Assembly: GCA_927417275.1 (NCBI GenBank)
Contig: CAKMJV010000010.1
Location: 124,001-188,000 of the forward strand
Direction: 5' to 3'
Source of the DNA: an uncultured Clostridia bacterium
Lineage (GTDB): Bacteria > Bacillota > Clostridia > Peptostreptococcales > Acidaminobacteraceae
DNA length: 64,000 bases
Shown here one piece after another: positions 34,952 through 45,853 of this stretch. How positions within the stretch are numbered: position 1 is the stretch's first letter; every line of letters begins with the position of its first letter. The notes below the pieces were generated by a model. It did not search any database. It saw only the letters and a list, made by a program, of their open reading frames with translations, and was not told the DNA's origin. The position numbers and the translations under genes are program-made.

Positions 34952-35039
34952 AAAAACTCCCCGAAAATAAAATGTGATTCTATCGCTAAAATCATAATGA
35001 TTATACCTTATTTTCTTATGACTTTAAAGCATTACCTAA

Positions 35040-35051
35040 AAAGTTCGTTTA
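35040..35051. promoter_or_regulatory. PurBox-like element upstream of purR
   Basis: AAAGTTCGTTTA; its reverse complement TAAACGAACTTT shares ten bases (AACGAACTTT) with a site upstream of glmU and resembles the Bacillus PurR box AWWCCGAACWWT with one core mismatch. Suggests autoregulation. Confidence 0.4.
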
Positions 35052-35133
35052 AAAAATGAGAATTCTATTGAAGAAAAATGAAAAAGCGAATAAAATTAAT
35101 ATAATACAATATGAATATTCGGAGTGTGATGAT

Positions 35134-35955
35134 GTGAGCAAATTAAAAAGAAATGAAAGAATCGGTGCGATTGTAAAAATATTATGTGATTCTCCCAATA
35201 AGGTATTTACATTAAACTACTTCACGACGATTTTTGATTCAGCAAAATCTACCATTAGTGAAGATTTGGTCATCGTTAAAAAAATCATGGAAGAGTTGTC
35301 TTTGGGTAAAGTTGTAACCATAGCAGGTGCATCAGGTGGTGCTAAGTATGTACCGATGATGGGACGCGATGAAAAACATCATTTAATTGAAAAAATATGC
35401 GAAGACACGAAAAAGCCAGATCGAGTGATGCCAGGTAAGTTTTTATATATGGCAGATATTTTATGTAATCCTATTTATACAAAAGGTATTGGAGATATTT
35501 TTGCAGAGAAGTTTTCTGATGATCATGCGAAGGTGGATTATGTTTTAACCATTGAGACGAAGGGCATACCCATCGCGATGATGACTGCAAGGGGTCTTAA
35601 TGTGCCTTTGGTTATCGCGCGACATGAAAATAAAGTAACAGAAGGGTCGAAGTTGAGCATTAACTACATATCAGGTTCAACAGGCAACCTTCAAACCATG
35701 TATATTTCAAAGAAGGCGATAAAAAAAGACTCAAACGTCTTAATTGTAGATGACTTTATGAAAGCTGGGGGGTCGGCTAAGGGGATGACGCAACTCGTAC
35801 AAGAACTTGAATGCAAAGTTGCAGGTATTTGCGTTTTGTTTGATTCCACATTGCCTTCTAAAAAACTCGTAGACAAGTACATTTCATTGATAAAATACGC
35901 AGGAATTGATTCAAATGATCAAATTATGGTACACCCCAATTACGAAAACCTATAA
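35134..35955 (+). CDS. purR: Pur operon repressor
   Basis: GTG 35134 is chosen (MSKLKRNERIGAI): GGAG lies at 35121-35124 and homologues start here. The longer frame from ATG 35056 covers an A/T-rich stretch with a possible -10 element and has no ribosome site. 273 residues: winged-helix domain (1-75; SAKSTISEDLVIVKK) and a phosphoribosyltransferase-like domain with the PRPP motif VLIVDDFMKAGGSA (about 202-215), the classical Gram-positive PurR architecture. It represses purine and related genes and is relieved by PRPP. Confidence 0.95.
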   Translation: MSKLKRNERIGAIVKILCDSPNKVFTLNYFTTIFDSAKSTISEDLVIVKKIMEELSLGKVVTIAGASGGAKYVPMMGRDEKHHLIEKICEDTKKPDRVMPGKFLYMADILCNPIYTKGIGDIFAEKFSDDHAKVDYVLTIETKGIPIAMMTARGLNVPLVIARHENKVTEGSKLSINYISGSTGNLQTMYISKKAIKKDSNVLIVDDFMKAGGSAKGMTQLVQELECKVAGICVLFDSTLPSKKLVDKYISLIKYAGIDSNDQIMVHPNYENL

Positions 35956-36052
35956 TTTGTCAAAATAATTAAAAAAACTTAATAAAAAAAGAAGGATATT
36001 TGAAGAAGATATCGAATACTACTTGTACACAGCATAAGTTAGGGGGATAAAA

Positions 36053-36337
36053 ATGAACATAACAGACGTCAGAATTAGAAAACTTCGAGAAGATGGAAAG
36101 ATGAAGGCAGTTGTGTCGTTAACATTTGACGATGCATTTGTGGTTCATGATATTAAAGTCATCGAAGGACAGAATGGGCTATTTGTTGCGATGCCTAGTC
36201 GAAAAGTTGGGGAAGCAGATTATAGAGACATAGCGCATCCGATCAATCAAGAAACACGAACAAAAATTCAAGATATTATTTTTGAAGCATATGAAAATGC
36301 TAAAAATTCAACGGTTGAGGAGTATTTTGAAGAATAG
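36053..36337 (+). CDS. spoVG: SpoVG family RNA/DNA-binding regulator
   Basis: 94 residues, ATG after TAGGGGG. Complete SpoVG fold: [41 protein letters not shown] and the helix IDQ-type tail. SpoVG is widespread in Firmicutes, including non-sporulators, and binds RNA to tune cell division, sporulation and virulence traits. Position between purR and glmU is conserved. Ended by its own terminator. Confidence 0.96.
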   Translation: MNITDVRIRKLREDGKMKAVVSLTFDDAFVVHDIKVIEGQNGLFVAMPSRKVGEADYRDIAHPINQETRTKIQDIIFEAYENAKNSTVEEYFEE

Positions 36338-36352
36338 TAGCGTAAAAGGTTT

Positions 36353-36375
36353 GAGCACATATGTGCTCTTTTTTT
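36353..36375 (+). terminator. Terminator of spoVG
   Basis: GAGCAC-ATAT-GTGCTC followed by seven T. Confidence 0.85.
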
Positions 36376-36438
36376 ATGCGATTTTGCATTCAGCTTTATA
36401 ACATAGGTCAAATAAACACCATGGGTAGTTGTTAAAGA

Positions 36439-36450
36439 ATAACGAACTTT
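36439..36450. promoter_or_regulatory. PurBox-like element upstream of glmU-prs
   Basis: ATAACGAACTTT, sharing AACGAACTTT with the purR upstream element (in opposite orientation) and close to the PurR consensus. prs makes PRPP, the ligand of PurR, so control would be logical. Confidence 0.4.
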
Positions 36451-36492
36451 TCTCAAATTTTCTTAATAGTTGTTTAGTTTTATAGTGAAAAG

Positions 36493-36501
36493 TGATATAA
36501 T
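36493..36501 (+). promoter_or_regulatory. Extended -10 promoter for glmU-prs
   Basis: TGA before TATAAT (36496-36501), with TTTAGT at 36473-36478 as a weak -35 at 17 bases. About 70 bases before glmU. Confidence 0.5.
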
Positions 36502-36572
36502 TTTGCGTGGTGATGACTGGCTTGTTATTAAAAAAGCACGCACCAATATGTCATAATAGTTGAGGTATGTTC

Positions 36573-37943
36573 ATGCATCGTTTAACGACCATTATATTAG
36601 CTGCGGGCTATGGCAAGCGAATGAATTCAAAATTGCCCAAAGTGTTGCATAAAGTAAGCGGACTCCCGATGATACAGCATGTTGTAGATTTATCAAAAGC
36701 GATAAAGAGTGATCAAATCGTATGTGTGGTGGGTCACGGTAGAGAACTTGTTGAAGCGTCTCTAGCGGATCAATCTTTGGCATTTGCACTTCAAGAACAA
36801 CAATTGGGTACGGGTCATGCCGTATTATCTGCAGAGCAATTTATTGATTCAGGTGACGTGTTGGTCCTTTTTGGTGATGCGCCATTGCTAAGCGAAGAAA
36901 CGTTGCGTAATTTTATCGCCTATCATAAAGCAAAAAAGAATACGGCGAGTTTGATTTCCACTGAGTTTGATGATCCCACGGGATATGGTCGAATTGTTCG
37001 ATTGGATTCGGGTGCGTTTAGCAAAATCGTAGAACATAAAGATGCAACCAATCAAGAACGTTTGATAAAAGAAGTGAACTCAGGTATTGGTCTCTTTGAT
37101 GCAAGCGCTTTAAAAGAGGCACTTAAAACCCTTAGAAATGACAACACACAAGGTGAGTACTATTTAACGGATGTCTTTGAAGGTATAAAAAATTCAGGGT
37201 GCTCTGTGGGCGCTTACTTGATTGATACACCATATGAAGTTATGGGTGTAAACGATCGCGTGGCATTGGCAGAGGCGGAAAAATACCACCAGGAAATGAT
37301 CAAAAAAAGAATGATGCTTTCAGGGGTTACCTTGGTTAATCCAGAGTCAATCTATATTGAAAAAGAAGTCGTCGTAGGCATAGACACGGTGATTTATCAG
37401 GGGTCGCGGTTGATGGGTCAAACACAAATAGGTGAAGACTGTACTATTGGACCTTATGCGGAAATTTCTGATTCGAAAATTCAGTCACAGGTTCGGGTGA
37501 ATCACTCAACGGTTCAATCCTCTGAAATTGACAGTTTTTCGACGGTTGGTCCTTATGCCTATTTGCGACCGAAGTCCATCGTAGGGAAACACGTTAAAAT
37601 CGGTGATTTTGTGGAAGTCAAAAATACAATCATCGCCGATGGTGTTAAAATTTCTCACTTAACTTACGTAGGTGATGGAAAAATTGGTGAAAATGTAAAT
37701 TTAGGTTGCGGTGTGGTATTTGTAAATTATGATGGCACGAAAAAGCATTTAACGGAAATTGAATCAGGTGCTTTTATCGGTTGTAACACCAATCTGATTG
37801 CACCTGTTAAAGTCGGTAAGAACGCATATGTCGCTGCAGGGTCTACGATTACCGAAGATGTCCCAGAAAATGCACTCGCCATTGCGAGAGAACGTCAAGT
37901 GAATAAGACTGAATGGTCTAATAAATATCAAAAAAACAAGTAG
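36573..37943 (+). CDS. glmU: Bifunctional GlmU (N-acetylglucosamine-1-P uridyltransferase / glucosamine-1-P acetyltransferase)
   Basis: ATG 36573 is preferred to 36567 because TTGAGGT ends at 36566, giving normal spacing. 456 residues. The nucleotidyltransferase half has ILAAGYGKRMNSKLPKVLH and QLGTGHAV; the C-terminal half is a left-handed beta-helix of hexapeptide repeats with LRPKSIVGKHVKIGDFVEVKN and FVNYDGTKKH active-site stretches. It makes UDP-GlcNAc for peptidoglycan. Nine bases before prs. Confidence 0.97.
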   Translation: MHRLTTIILAAGYGKRMNSKLPKVLHKVSGLPMIQHVVDLSKAIKSDQIVCVVGHGRELVEASLADQSLAFALQEQQLGTGHAVLSAEQFIDSGDVLVLFGDAPLLSEETLRNFIAYHKAKKNTASLISTEFDDPTGYGRIVRLDSGAFSKIVEHKDATNQERLIKEVNSGIGLFDASALKEALKTLRNDNTQGEYYLTDVFEGIKNSGCSVGAYLIDTPYEVMGVNDRVALAEAEKYHQEMIKKRMMLSGVTLVNPESIYIEKEVVVGIDTVIYQGSRLMGQTQIGEDCTIGPYAEISDSKIQSQVRVNHSTVQSSEIDSFSTVGPYAYLRPKSIVGKHVKIGDFVEVKNTIIADGVKISHLTYVGDGKIGENVNLGCGVVFVNYDGTKKHLTEIESGAFIGCNTNLIAPVKVGKNAYVAAGSTITEDVPENALAIARERQVNKTEWSNKYQKNK

Positions 37944-37952
37944 GAGGAACAC

Positions 37953-38909
37953 ATGCAATCAAGCGATAGGAGAATCAAGGTTTTTTCAGGGAACGCCAAT
38001 CAAGATCTTGCCAAAGCCATTTGTAGAGAATTGGGATTACCACTTGGTGATAGCGTTGTAAAAACCTTTAGTGATGGAGAAATATCTGTAAATATCAATG
38101 AAACGGTTAGAGGAATTGATGTTTTCGTGGTACAATCTTTTTCACTGCCTAAAGTAAATGACTATTTAATGGAATTGTTAATCATGATTGACGCTTTAAA
38201 ACGTGCATCTGCAGGTCGAATCACAGCGGTGATTCCGTATTATGGTTACGCCCGTCAAGATAGAAAAGCGAAAGCACGAGATCCTATTTCTGCCAAACTC
38301 GTTGCAAATCTTATCACAGCCGCTGGTGCTGATCGTGTGCTTACGATGGATTTGCATGCATCTCAGATTCAAGGGTATTTTGATATTCCAGTAGACCATC
38401 TTAAAGGGGTGCCGATTCTTTCGGATTATTTTAAGCAAAAGCAGTTGTCTGATTTAGTCGCTGTTTCACCTGATTTGGGAAGTGTTACACGTACCAGAGA
38501 CTTCTCCTATAAACTTGATGCACCTATTGCTATCGTTGATAAAAGACGTCCAGAAGCAAATGTTTCTGAAATTATGAATATCATCGGTGATGTGAAAGGC
38601 AAAAATGTAATTTTAATTGATGACATGATTGATACGGCCGGCACCATTGTAAATGCAGCTAAAGCACTAAAAGAGATGGGTGCAAAAGACATCTATGCAT
38701 GCTGTACACATGGCGTTTTCTCTGGGCCAGCGGCAGCTCGAATTAAAGATTCGGATATTACAGAATTGGTTGTGCTTGATACGATTAACTTATCAAGTGA
38801 AATGAGAGATTTAGAAAATGTGACATTGTTGTCCGTTGCACCATTATTTTCAGAAGCCATTAGAAGAATTTTTAATAACGATTCTGTTAGTACGATGTTT
38901 GAAGAGTAA
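37953..38909 (+). CDS. prs: Ribose-phosphate pyrophosphokinase (PRPP synthetase)
   Basis: 318 residues, ATG after AGGAGGAAC. Contains [10 protein letters not shown], the flexible loop [12 protein letters not shown], the metal/PRPP-binding [14 protein letters not shown], typical class I. Supplies PRPP for purines, pyrimidines, histidine, and the effector of PurR. glmU-prs-pth order is conserved in Firmicutes. Confidence 0.97.
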   Translation: MQSSDRRIKVFSGNANQDLAKAICRELGLPLGDSVVKTFSDGEISVNINETVRGIDVFVVQSFSLPKVNDYLMELLIMIDALKRASAGRITAVIPYYGYARQDRKAKARDPISAKLVANLITAAGADRVLTMDLHASQIQGYFDIPVDHLKGVPILSDYFKQKQLSDLVAVSPDLGSVTRTRDFSYKLDAPIAIVDKRRPEANVSEIMNIIGDVKGKNVILIDDMIDTAGTIVNAAKALKEMGAKDIYACCTHGVFSGPAAARIKDSDITELVVLDTINLSSEMRDLENVTLLSVAPLFSEAIRRIFNNDSVSTMFEE

Positions 38910-38919
38910 GATAGCATAT

Positions 38920-38949
38920 AAACGCTTAGCATATGTTAAGCGTTTTTTT
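38920..38949 (+). terminator. Terminator of glmU-prs
   Basis: AAACGCTTA with TAAGCGTTT around an eight-base loop, followed by TTTT. Confidence 0.82.
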
Positions 38950-38980
38950 CAAAGAGTCGTTCACGAAGAGGAGTGATAAT

Positions 38981-39538
38981 ATGTTTGTAATCGTGGGGCT
39001 TGGTAATCCAGGCAAAAAATACGATTTGACCAGGCATAACGTAGGATTTGAGGCAATTGACCGGTTGGCACACAAGTATCAAATCAAGGTCAATAAAATA
39101 AAATACAAAGCCTTAATAGGTGAAGGTCAAATCGAAGGTGAAAAAGTGTTGCTTGTTAAGCCTCAGACCTATATGAATTTAAGTGGTGAGACGGTTCTAA
39201 GCATATGTAACTTTTATCAAATTGAGCCTGAAAAATTGATTGTGATATATGATGATGTGGATACGGATGCAGGCAAACTGAGAATTCGTAAAAAGGGAAG
39301 TGCTGGGACACACAATGGTATGCGACATATTATCATGCTCTTGCAAAAGGACGATTTTCCTAGGATTAGAATCGGTATCGGCCGTTCGAACCAGTTGGAA
39401 TTAAGAGATTTTGTGTTGCAAAGATTTTCTAAAGATGAGATGATTACCATGGATGAGACGCTCAATAAAGCGGCCGATGCTGCAGTAATGATCGTTCGCG
39501 AAGGGGTAGACCTTGCGATGAATCGTTTTAATGGCTAA
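38981..39538 (+). CDS. pth: Peptidyl-tRNA hydrolase
   Basis: ATG 38981 is chosen: AGAGGAG lies eight bases before it; the longer frame from 38933 would start inside the preceding terminator. 185 residues with VIVGLGNPGKKYDLTRHNVGFEA (catalytic histidine), KPQTYMNLSG and DDVDTDAGKLRIRKKGSAGTHNG, all standard Pth motifs. It frees tRNA from stalled peptidyl-tRNA and precedes mfd as usual. Confidence 0.96.
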   Translation: MFVIVGLGNPGKKYDLTRHNVGFEAIDRLAHKYQIKVNKIKYKALIGEGQIEGEKVLLVKPQTYMNLSGETVLSICNFYQIEPEKLIVIYDDVDTDAGKLRIRKKGSAGTHNGMRHIIMLLQKDDFPRIRIGIGRSNQLELRDFVLQRFSKDEMITMDETLNKAADAAVMIVREGVDLAMNRFNG

Positions 39539-39549
39539 GGGGATTGCAT

Positions 39550-42500
39550 ATGTTTAAATTACTCCATAACTTATTTGATCATTCGGTTGAAATTAATGGT
39601 CTTGAGAACAGCATTAAGGAAAGCATTAGTCCAATTTTAATTCACGGTTCTGATCAACAGGTGATTAAGTGGATTGCTCAGAGGACGCGTTATACATTAA
39701 ATAGAAGTACGCTGGTCTTCTTCGAGGATGAACATAAGGCTAAGTTGGCTGCTGAGGAGATTGAGCATTCAATTTTTTTACCAAGCCGTGAAATGGTTTG
39801 GTTTGACGCATTTGCACATTCGAATCAAGTGGCAATCGAGCGCGTAGAGGCTTTACTTGAAGCGACCCTAGATCAACCGACATTGGTTTTCACTTCCATT
39901 AATAATTTGGCATATCGCTACCCAAGAAGAGAGTGGTTTGTTGGTCAGCAAATAACGCTTGATTTGTCTACGGAAATCGCACTAAATGACTTACATGAAA
40001 AACTATATGCTTATGGCTATGAACGTGTTGAAATCGTAGAAGCGAAAGGTCAATACAGTGTCAGAGGTGGCATTTTTGATGTTTTTTCGACCCAGTATGA
40101 GTACCCACATCGCATCGAATTCTTTGGAGATGAAGTGGATTCCATAAGAGCCTTTGATATTGAATCTCAAAAATCAAGCCATAAATGCGATCAACTCATC
40201 TTATATCCCTGTAGAGAAATCATACTTGATGCTGCTCATATTCAAAAAGCTGTGGATAAATTACAGTTGCTTAAGAAAAAATACAAGACATCCAAGCGCG
40301 ATAAAATCGATGAAATTATCGAACATTTAAATGCGCGTTTATTTGTAGATGGTATTGACAAATATTTCCCACTTTTTTTTGAACGCAGTGTTACTTTGCT
40401 CGACTATTTTGACGATCCTATGGTTTATATCATGGGCAATAACCAATGTGTTGCGCGCATTCAGAATTACACACAAGAGTATGCGCGTCAGTTTTCTGAG
40501 TATTTAGAACGTGGAGAAGTAATCGCCGAACAGTTTGATCGTATTTTTGATGCGGAGACGATTCTCAGAAAAATAACGGGTTATCAAGTGATTCTCAGCG
40601 AACTACTGATGAAACACACAGATGGATTTTCACCTGAACAGATCATTAAACTCAGTGCACGTGAAATGAATAAGTACTATGGTAAATTTGAGCAGATCGC
40701 TTTAGATTTGCGAAAATGGAAACTTAAAGGGTATCGTATTCTCATCGCATTTAATAGTTTGGAAAGACTAGAGCGTTTTGTAGGGGCTATGGATGATTTG
40801 GAGGTCCCTGTTAACAAAGAGGAATCTTTTGAGAAAATCGTTAGTGGTCAAGCGGTTGCAGCACTATACCCGATGCAAAATGGTTTTTATTTTGATACGT
40901 TTAAAACCGTCGTCCTCACAGAAACTGAACTTTATGGGGAAGGGAAAAAAATATCTCGAAAGAAACCCTCTCAAGGGAAAGTTATTAAAGCCTTTTCCGA
41001 ACTTGCGGTTGGTGATTTTATCGTGCATGAAAGCCATGGTGTTGGTCAATATCTTGGTGTAGAGCAGATGAAAATCGATCAAGTGCGTAAAGATTTTCTT
41101 AAAATCAAATATGCGCAAGATGATTTTTTGTATATTCCGGTTGAAAGTGCTGGTCTTGTTCAGAAATATATGGGAACAGACAAGGAAAAACTCAAACTCA
41201 ACAAGTTGGGTGGAGCTGAATGGAAAAAAACCAAAAGTCGGGCTAAAAAAGCCATTGAGGATATGACGGATGAACTCATCGAACTTTATGCAGCAAGAAA
41301 GACAAAGAAGGGCTTTGCGTATTCTTCAGATAATGAATGGCAAAGAGAGTTTGAAGCATTATTTCCTTATCAAGAAACGGGTGATCAGCTTAAATGTATC
41401 GATGAGATTAAAGCCGATATGGAAAGTCATCTACCAATGGAGCGTCTACTTTGTGGCGATGTTGGGTATGGTAAAACAGAAGTCGCATTAAGAGCGGCAT
41501 TTAAAGCGGTTCTTGATTCTAAGCAAGTCGCTATTTTGGTACCAACTACGATTTTAGCGTCTCAACATTATAACAATATCGTCGAACGTTTTTCAAAGTA
41601 CCCAGCAAATGTTCAAATGATTTCACGGTTTAGAACCAAATCGGAACAGGAAAAAATTATAAAAGATATCCGTTCTGGTGTTGTGGATGTCGTAGTGGGT
41701 ACACATCGTTTGTTATCAGCTGATGTTAAGTTTAAAGATCTGGGTCTGCTCGTTATTGATGAAGAACAACGCTTTGGAGTCAAGCATAAGGAAAAAATTA
41801 AGCAACTAAAAGAGAACATAGATGTACTTACATTAACAGCAACACCGATTCCAAGAACGCTTCACATGTCTATGATAGGTGTACGTGATATGAGTGTCAT
41901 CGAAGACCCACCTGAAGACAGGTATCCGATTCAAACGTATGTGGTTGAATATGATGAAAACTTAGTAAGAGAGTCGATTGTAACAGAACTCGAGAGAGGT
42001 GGACAAGTTTATTTTGTTCATAATCGTGTTTCTGACATCGACCGCGTGGCCGCAAAACTTCAAGAACTCGTTCCAGAAGCAAACGTTCATTTTGCCCATG
42101 GTCAGATGAATGAACACCAACTTGAAAAGTTGATGGTTGACTTCATGAACAACGATTTTAATGTTTTGGTATCGACAACGATTATTGAAACGGGACTTGA
42201 TATATCTAATGTAAACACAATCATCATAAATGATGGCGATCGATTTGGCCTTTCCCAACTGTATCAATTAAGAGGTCGAGTGGGACGAAGCAATAGAATG
42301 GCTTATTGTTACATTTTTTATCAAGAAAATAAAGTGCTAAGTGAAATTGCTGAAAAACGGTTAAAAGCAATAAAAGAGTTTACTGAGCTAGGCGCTGGAT
42401 TTAAAATTGCTATGCGAGATCTCGAAATCAGAGGTGCAGGCAATGTTTTAGGTACAGAGCAGCATGGTTATATGGAATCTATAGGTTATGATCTTTACTG

Positions 42501-43029
42501 TAAACTATTAGAGGAAAGTGTTATGATTAAAAAAGGCGAAGTGGTAAAAGTGCATGAAGAGGCAAAAATCGACCTTGCTATTAATGCATTTATTCCTGAA
42601 ACGTATATAGGAAACCATCAACTAAAAATTGAGATCTACAAAAAAATCGCCGCTATACAAACCAAAGAAGATGTAGATCAAGTTTATGAAGAAATAGAAG
42701 ATCGTTTCGGTACAGTTCCTGTTTCGGTATCAAACTTGATATCCATCGCTTATATAAAAGCTATGTGTGAAGCGATGTCCATCGTGGAAGTTTCAGATGA
42801 TGGTAAAGATTTTATTTTGAAATTTAGCTTGGGTTGTGCCATTAGCCCGCTGTTTATTAGCCAAGTAATGGCATATGATTCTAAGAATGCTTCGCTTTTT
42901 GCTGGAAATCCAGCGGTTCTACGTTATAAAATTACAAACAGATTAAGAAAAAAAGAAGAACAATTAACAATGCTTGAAAAGTATGTGGAAAAAATATATA
43001 GTTTTCATAGCGAATATTTAAATATATGA
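39550..43029 (+). CDS. mfd: Transcription-repair coupling factor
   Basis: ATG 39550 is preferred over TTG 39544 for spacing from AAGGGG (39537-39542). 1159 residues: UvrB-like N-terminal domains ([26 protein letters not shown]), RNA-polymerase-interaction domain around 480-560 ([16 protein letters not shown]), translocase with Walker [10 protein letters not shown] (about 637-645) and DEEQRFG, and a C-terminal TRCF domain. It removes RNA polymerase stalled at lesions and recruits UvrA. Confidence 0.97.
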   Translation: MFKLLHNLFDHSVEINGLENSIKESISPILIHGSDQQVIKWIAQRTRYTLNRSTLVFFEDEHKAKLAAEEIEHSIFLPSREMVWFDAFAHSNQVAIERVEALLEATLDQPTLVFTSINNLAYRYPRREWFVGQQITLDLSTEIALNDLHEKLYAYGYERVEIVEAKGQYSVRGGIFDVFSTQYEYPHRIEFFGDEVDSIRAFDIESQKSSHKCDQLILYPCREIILDAAHIQKAVDKLQLLKKKYKTSKRDKIDEIIEHLNARLFVDGIDKYFPLFFERSVTLLDYFDDPMVYIMGNNQCVARIQNYTQEYARQFSEYLERGEVIAEQFDRIFDAETILRKITGYQVILSELLMKHTDGFSPEQIIKLSAREMNKYYGKFEQIALDLRKWKLKGYRILIAFNSLERLERFVGAMDDLEVPVNKEESFEKIVSGQAVAALYPMQNGFYFDTFKTVVLTETELYGEGKKISRKKPSQGKVIKAFSELAVGDFIVHESHGVGQYLGVEQMKIDQVRKDFLKIKYAQDDFLYIPVESAGLVQKYMGTDKEKLKLNKLGGAEWKKTKSRAKKAIEDMTDELIELYAARKTKKGFAYSSDNEWQREFEALFPYQETGDQLKCIDEIKADMESHLPMERLLCGDVGYGKTEVALRAAFKAVLDSKQVAILVPTTILASQHYNNIVERFSKYPANVQMISRFRTKSEQEKIIKDIRSGVVDVVVGTHRLLSADVKFKDLGLLVIDEEQRFGVKHKEKIKQLKENIDVLTLTATPIPRTLHMSMIGVRDMSVIEDPPEDRYPIQTYVVEYDENLVRESIVTELERGGQVYFVHNRVSDIDRVAAKLQELVPEANVHFAHGQMNEHQLEKLMVDFMNNDFNVLVSTTIIETGLDISNVNTIIINDGDRFGLSQLYQLRGRVGRSNRMAYCYIFYQENKVLSEIAEKRLKAIKEFTELGAGFKIAMRDLEIRGAGNVLGTEQHGYMESIGYDLYCKLLEESVMIKKGEVVKVHEEAKIDLAINAFIPETYIGNHQLKIEIYKKIAAIQTKEDVDQVYEEIEDRFGTVPVSVSNLISIAYIKAMCEAMSIVEVSDDGKDFILKFSLGCAISPLFISQVMAYDSKNASLFAGNPAVLRYKITNRLRKKEEQLTMLEKYVEKIYSFHSEYLNI

Positions 43030-43127
43030 AGAAATTTATGAAGTTTCCAGTTATAATAGGAAAAGATGTGAGTCGTAGCACTGTGAACATGTAGTTTGTG
43101 TCACAAATGAATTTGAGGAGAGCGTAT

Positions 43128-44144
43128 ATGTTTAAGTTTAGAAAAGGTTTAGTTTTATTGATGGTATTTGTAATGGTTATGGCATTGATTTCAGGATGTA
43201 ATGCAGATGACGGTAATGATGCGACGACAGAGGGTGTATCTTCTTCTGAAAAAGAAAATGCAGTGGCTGTTGTTGGTGATAATGTAATAGACATTGCAAC
43301 ATTTAACGTTTATTTTCAAATGTATGAAACAGCATACAAGCAATATTATGGGGAAGAAATTTTAACACAAGAGTTTGAAGGTGTTAAATTTGGAGATGTA
43401 TTAAGAACCGATATTTTAGACATGTTGGTACAAGATGAGTTGATTCGTATGCATGTCTTATCAAATGGGTATGTCATTCCACAAGACTTGTTTGATACCA
43501 AATATACAGAATTAAACGAAATGCTTGAAGCCGATGCGGAGACTCAAGCACTTTATGATACGATTGGCGTTACTGAGGATTTCTTGAAAAAACAAGTTGA
43601 AGGCAGTATTATATTAGACGAATTCTCTTTAAAAGTTTATGAAATCGTTGATGCTGACGAAGCTGCTTTAAATGCGATTTATGCAAATGATGTTGTTAGA
43701 GTGCGTGCGAGACACATTTTACTTGAAGATGAAGCGACTGCTTTACAAGTGAAAGCAAAAATAGAAGAAGGTGAAGATTTTGCTGCTCTTGCTACAGAAT
43801 ACTCAGTAGATACGGGTTCGGCTGCAGCGGGTGGCGATTTAGATTACTTTACAAGAGGAACGATGGTCACAGAGTTTGAAGAGGTTGCTTTTAATTCGCC
43901 AATTGGTAGTGTGAGTGATATTGTTCAATCGAATTATGGATTCCATATTATAAAAGTTGAAGATGCTCAAACAGTAAATCAAATGGTTGAAGCAGGCGTT
44001 GAAGAAGCAATTATAAACTCTTTTAAAGAGAAAGTAAGAGATGATTTGTTTGTAGATGCCTACAAAGCAAAAGTAGATGAATTAAAAGCAGCAAATACGG
44101 TTGAAACGTTCATAGAGAAAGTGACGCCGAAAACAGAAGAATAA
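43128..44144 (+). CDS. prsA: Foldase-type peptidyl-prolyl isomerase lipoprotein (PrsA/SurA-like)
   Basis: ATG 43128 with GAGGAG eight bases upstream is preferred to the longer frame from 43098. 338 residues: lipoprotein signal ending ALISGC (C24), a SurA-like helical N-domain, then one parvulin domain (about 195-290; RARHILLEDEATA, GGDLDYFTRGTMV, FGFHIIK-type SNYGFHIIKVED). Extracellular folding factor for secreted proteins. In Bacillus spoVT lies at this position after mfd. Confidence 0.9.
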   Translation: MFKFRKGLVLLMVFVMVMALISGCNADDGNDATTEGVSSSEKENAVAVVGDNVIDIATFNVYFQMYETAYKQYYGEEILTQEFEGVKFGDVLRTDILDMLVQDELIRMHVLSNGYVIPQDLFDTKYTELNEMLEADAETQALYDTIGVTEDFLKKQVEGSIILDEFSLKVYEIVDADEAALNAIYANDVVRVRARHILLEDEATALQVKAKIEEGEDFAALATEYSVDTGSAAAGGDLDYFTRGTMVTEFEEVAFNSPIGSVSDIVQSNYGFHIIKVEDAQTVNQMVEAGVEEAIINSFKEKVRDDLFVDAYKAKVDELKAANTVETFIEKVTPKTEE

Positions 44145-44175
44145 GCATAGCCATTAAAAAATAGTTGAAAGTTGA

Positions 44176-44202
44176 GAGGTCAGTCGTGTACTGGCCTCTT
44201 TA
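44176..44202 (+). terminator. Weak hairpin between prsA and spoVB
   Basis: GAGGTCAGT and ACTGGCCTC (one G-T pair) with a five-base loop and a short TTTATA tail. Could be a weak terminator or attenuator. Confidence 0.45.
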
Positions 44203-44217
44203 TAGTAGGAGTCAGGT

Positions 44218-45834
44218 ATGTCAATAGAAGGAAATCACACACAGTCAGATTCATTTATTAAAGGCGCTTTTGTATTAGGGATATCAGGAATATTTGTAAA
44301 AGTTGTAGGTGCTTTCTTTAGGATTCCTTTGGCGAATCTATTGGGACCAGAAGGCATGGGCTATTATGTGAGCGCATATCCAATCTATAACTTCTTTATC
44401 GTATTAGCTACAGCAGGACTCCCCACTGCACTTGCAAAAATCATATCCGAACAAAGAGCAATCGGAGATTATAAAAACTTGGATCAAACATTTAAGTCTG
44501 GGTTACTGCTCATGACTTTGGTTGGCCTCTTTGGTTCGTTTTTTATGTATTTTGGCGCTGGATTTTTGGTCAAAAGTATAAACAATCCACTGGCTATTAA
44601 CTCGTTTAGAGCCTTAGCACCAGCGATTGTAATCGTATCAATTATGGCTGTATTTAGAGGATTTTTTCAGGGCTTTCAGCAGATGAAACCATTTGCTTTG
44701 TCCCAAATATTCGAACAGTTTGCTCGAGTCATCGTTGGTTTTGGATTAGCGGTGTATCTACTCAAACAAAGTACTGAACTGGCGGCTGCGGGGGCAACTT
44801 TTGGTGCTACCACAGGGGCAATTGCAGGATTAGCCATAATTTTGTTTATGTATATCCGATTTAGGAGAAAAAATGAAGCGTCATTTTCAACGATGATGGA
44901 AGGTGAAGCAATACCGAAGTCTCAACTGATGAAGCGCATTGTATTAATAGCAATTCCCATAACATTAGGTGCGGCTGTAATGCCCCTAATGAACACCATA
45001 GATGTTATGTTGGTCATGAATCGACTCACCGATATTGGGCTGGGAAGTCAAGCAAACGATTTATATGGTATGCTTGTTGGATATGCAGCGACACTTGTGA
45101 ACTTACCTCAAGTGGTTACCTCGGCCATACAAATTAGCATCGTTCCAGCGATTGCAGGATTTTTTATTAAAGATGAACTAAAAGCATTAAGTCGAACGGT
45201 TCAAAATGGGATTCGAATGACTTTGATTATTAGTTTGCCTGCGGCAGCAGGTTTGGTTGTGCTTGCAAGACCAATAATGGAATTACTATACCCTGCTCAA
45301 ATTCAACATGCACATACCACAGGAAACATACTTTCTATATTAGGCTTTACGGTTATTTTTTTAGGATTGTTTCAAGTTTCAACTGGTATTTTACAAGGCA
45401 TGAGCATGCAAAATCGTCCTGCTTTTAATTTGTTCATTGGTGCAATCGTAAAAATAGTTTTGACTTATGTTTTGGTTGGAATACCCAGTGTAAATATATA
45501 CGGCGCAGCATTTTCAACGGTAGCAGCATATGCAACAGCAACTATTTTAAATTTATATACTCTAAAGAAGCATGCAGATGTTACATTTGATGTTAAAAAC
45601 GTATTCTTAAAGCCATTGGTAGCTGTTCTGGTAATGAGCGTGGTTGTGCTAATGACTTATCATGGTGCACAGTGGTTTGTTTCTAAGAATTTAAGTACTG
45701 TTCTCGGTATTTTTATAGGTATTTTGATTTACTTTATTATGTTGTTTAAAACGAAGACACTCACTGAAACGGACTTTGAATTGATGCCTGGTGGATCAAA
45801 ACTAAAGAAAATCGCTCGAAAGTTTATGAGATAA
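44218..45834 (+). CDS. spoVB: Stage V sporulation protein B-like lipid flippase (MOP superfamily)
   Basis: 538 residues, ATG with TAGGAGTC upstream. About fourteen hydrophobic segments over the whole chain; typical starts GAFVLGISGIFVKVVGAFFRIPLANLLG and GFFQGFQQMKPFALSQIFEQFARV, and GILQGMSMQNRPAF, match the SpoVB/YabM/MurJ-like flippase group. It likely flips a cell-wall lipid-linked precursor. In Bacillus yabM holds this location. Assignment as spore-specific SpoVB versus a general paralogue is uncertain. Confidence 0.88.
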   Translation: MSIEGNHTQSDSFIKGAFVLGISGIFVKVVGAFFRIPLANLLGPEGMGYYVSAYPIYNFFIVLATAGLPTALAKIISEQRAIGDYKNLDQTFKSGLLLMTLVGLFGSFFMYFGAGFLVKSINNPLAINSFRALAPAIVIVSIMAVFRGFFQGFQQMKPFALSQIFEQFARVIVGFGLAVYLLKQSTELAAAGATFGATTGAIAGLAIILFMYIRFRRKNEASFSTMMEGEAIPKSQLMKRIVLIAIPITLGAAVMPLMNTIDVMLVMNRLTDIGLGSQANDLYGMLVGYAATLVNLPQVVTSAIQISIVPAIAGFFIKDELKALSRTVQNGIRMTLIISLPAAAGLVVLARPIMELLYPAQIQHAHTTGNILSILGFTVIFLGLFQVSTGILQGMSMQNRPAFNLFIGAIVKIVLTYVLVGIPSVNIYGAAFSTVAAYATATILNLYTLKKHADVTFDVKNVFLKPLVAVLVMSVVVLMTYHGAQWFVSKNLSTVLGIFIGILIYFIMLFKTKTLTETDFELMPGGSKLKKIARKFMR

Positions 45835-45853
45835 AATGATAGAGGAGGTCGCT

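Noticed and set aside
35056..35133. Extended N-terminus of PurR
   Set aside because: No ribosome site, contains a likely -10 element, and homologues begin near MSKLKRNERI.
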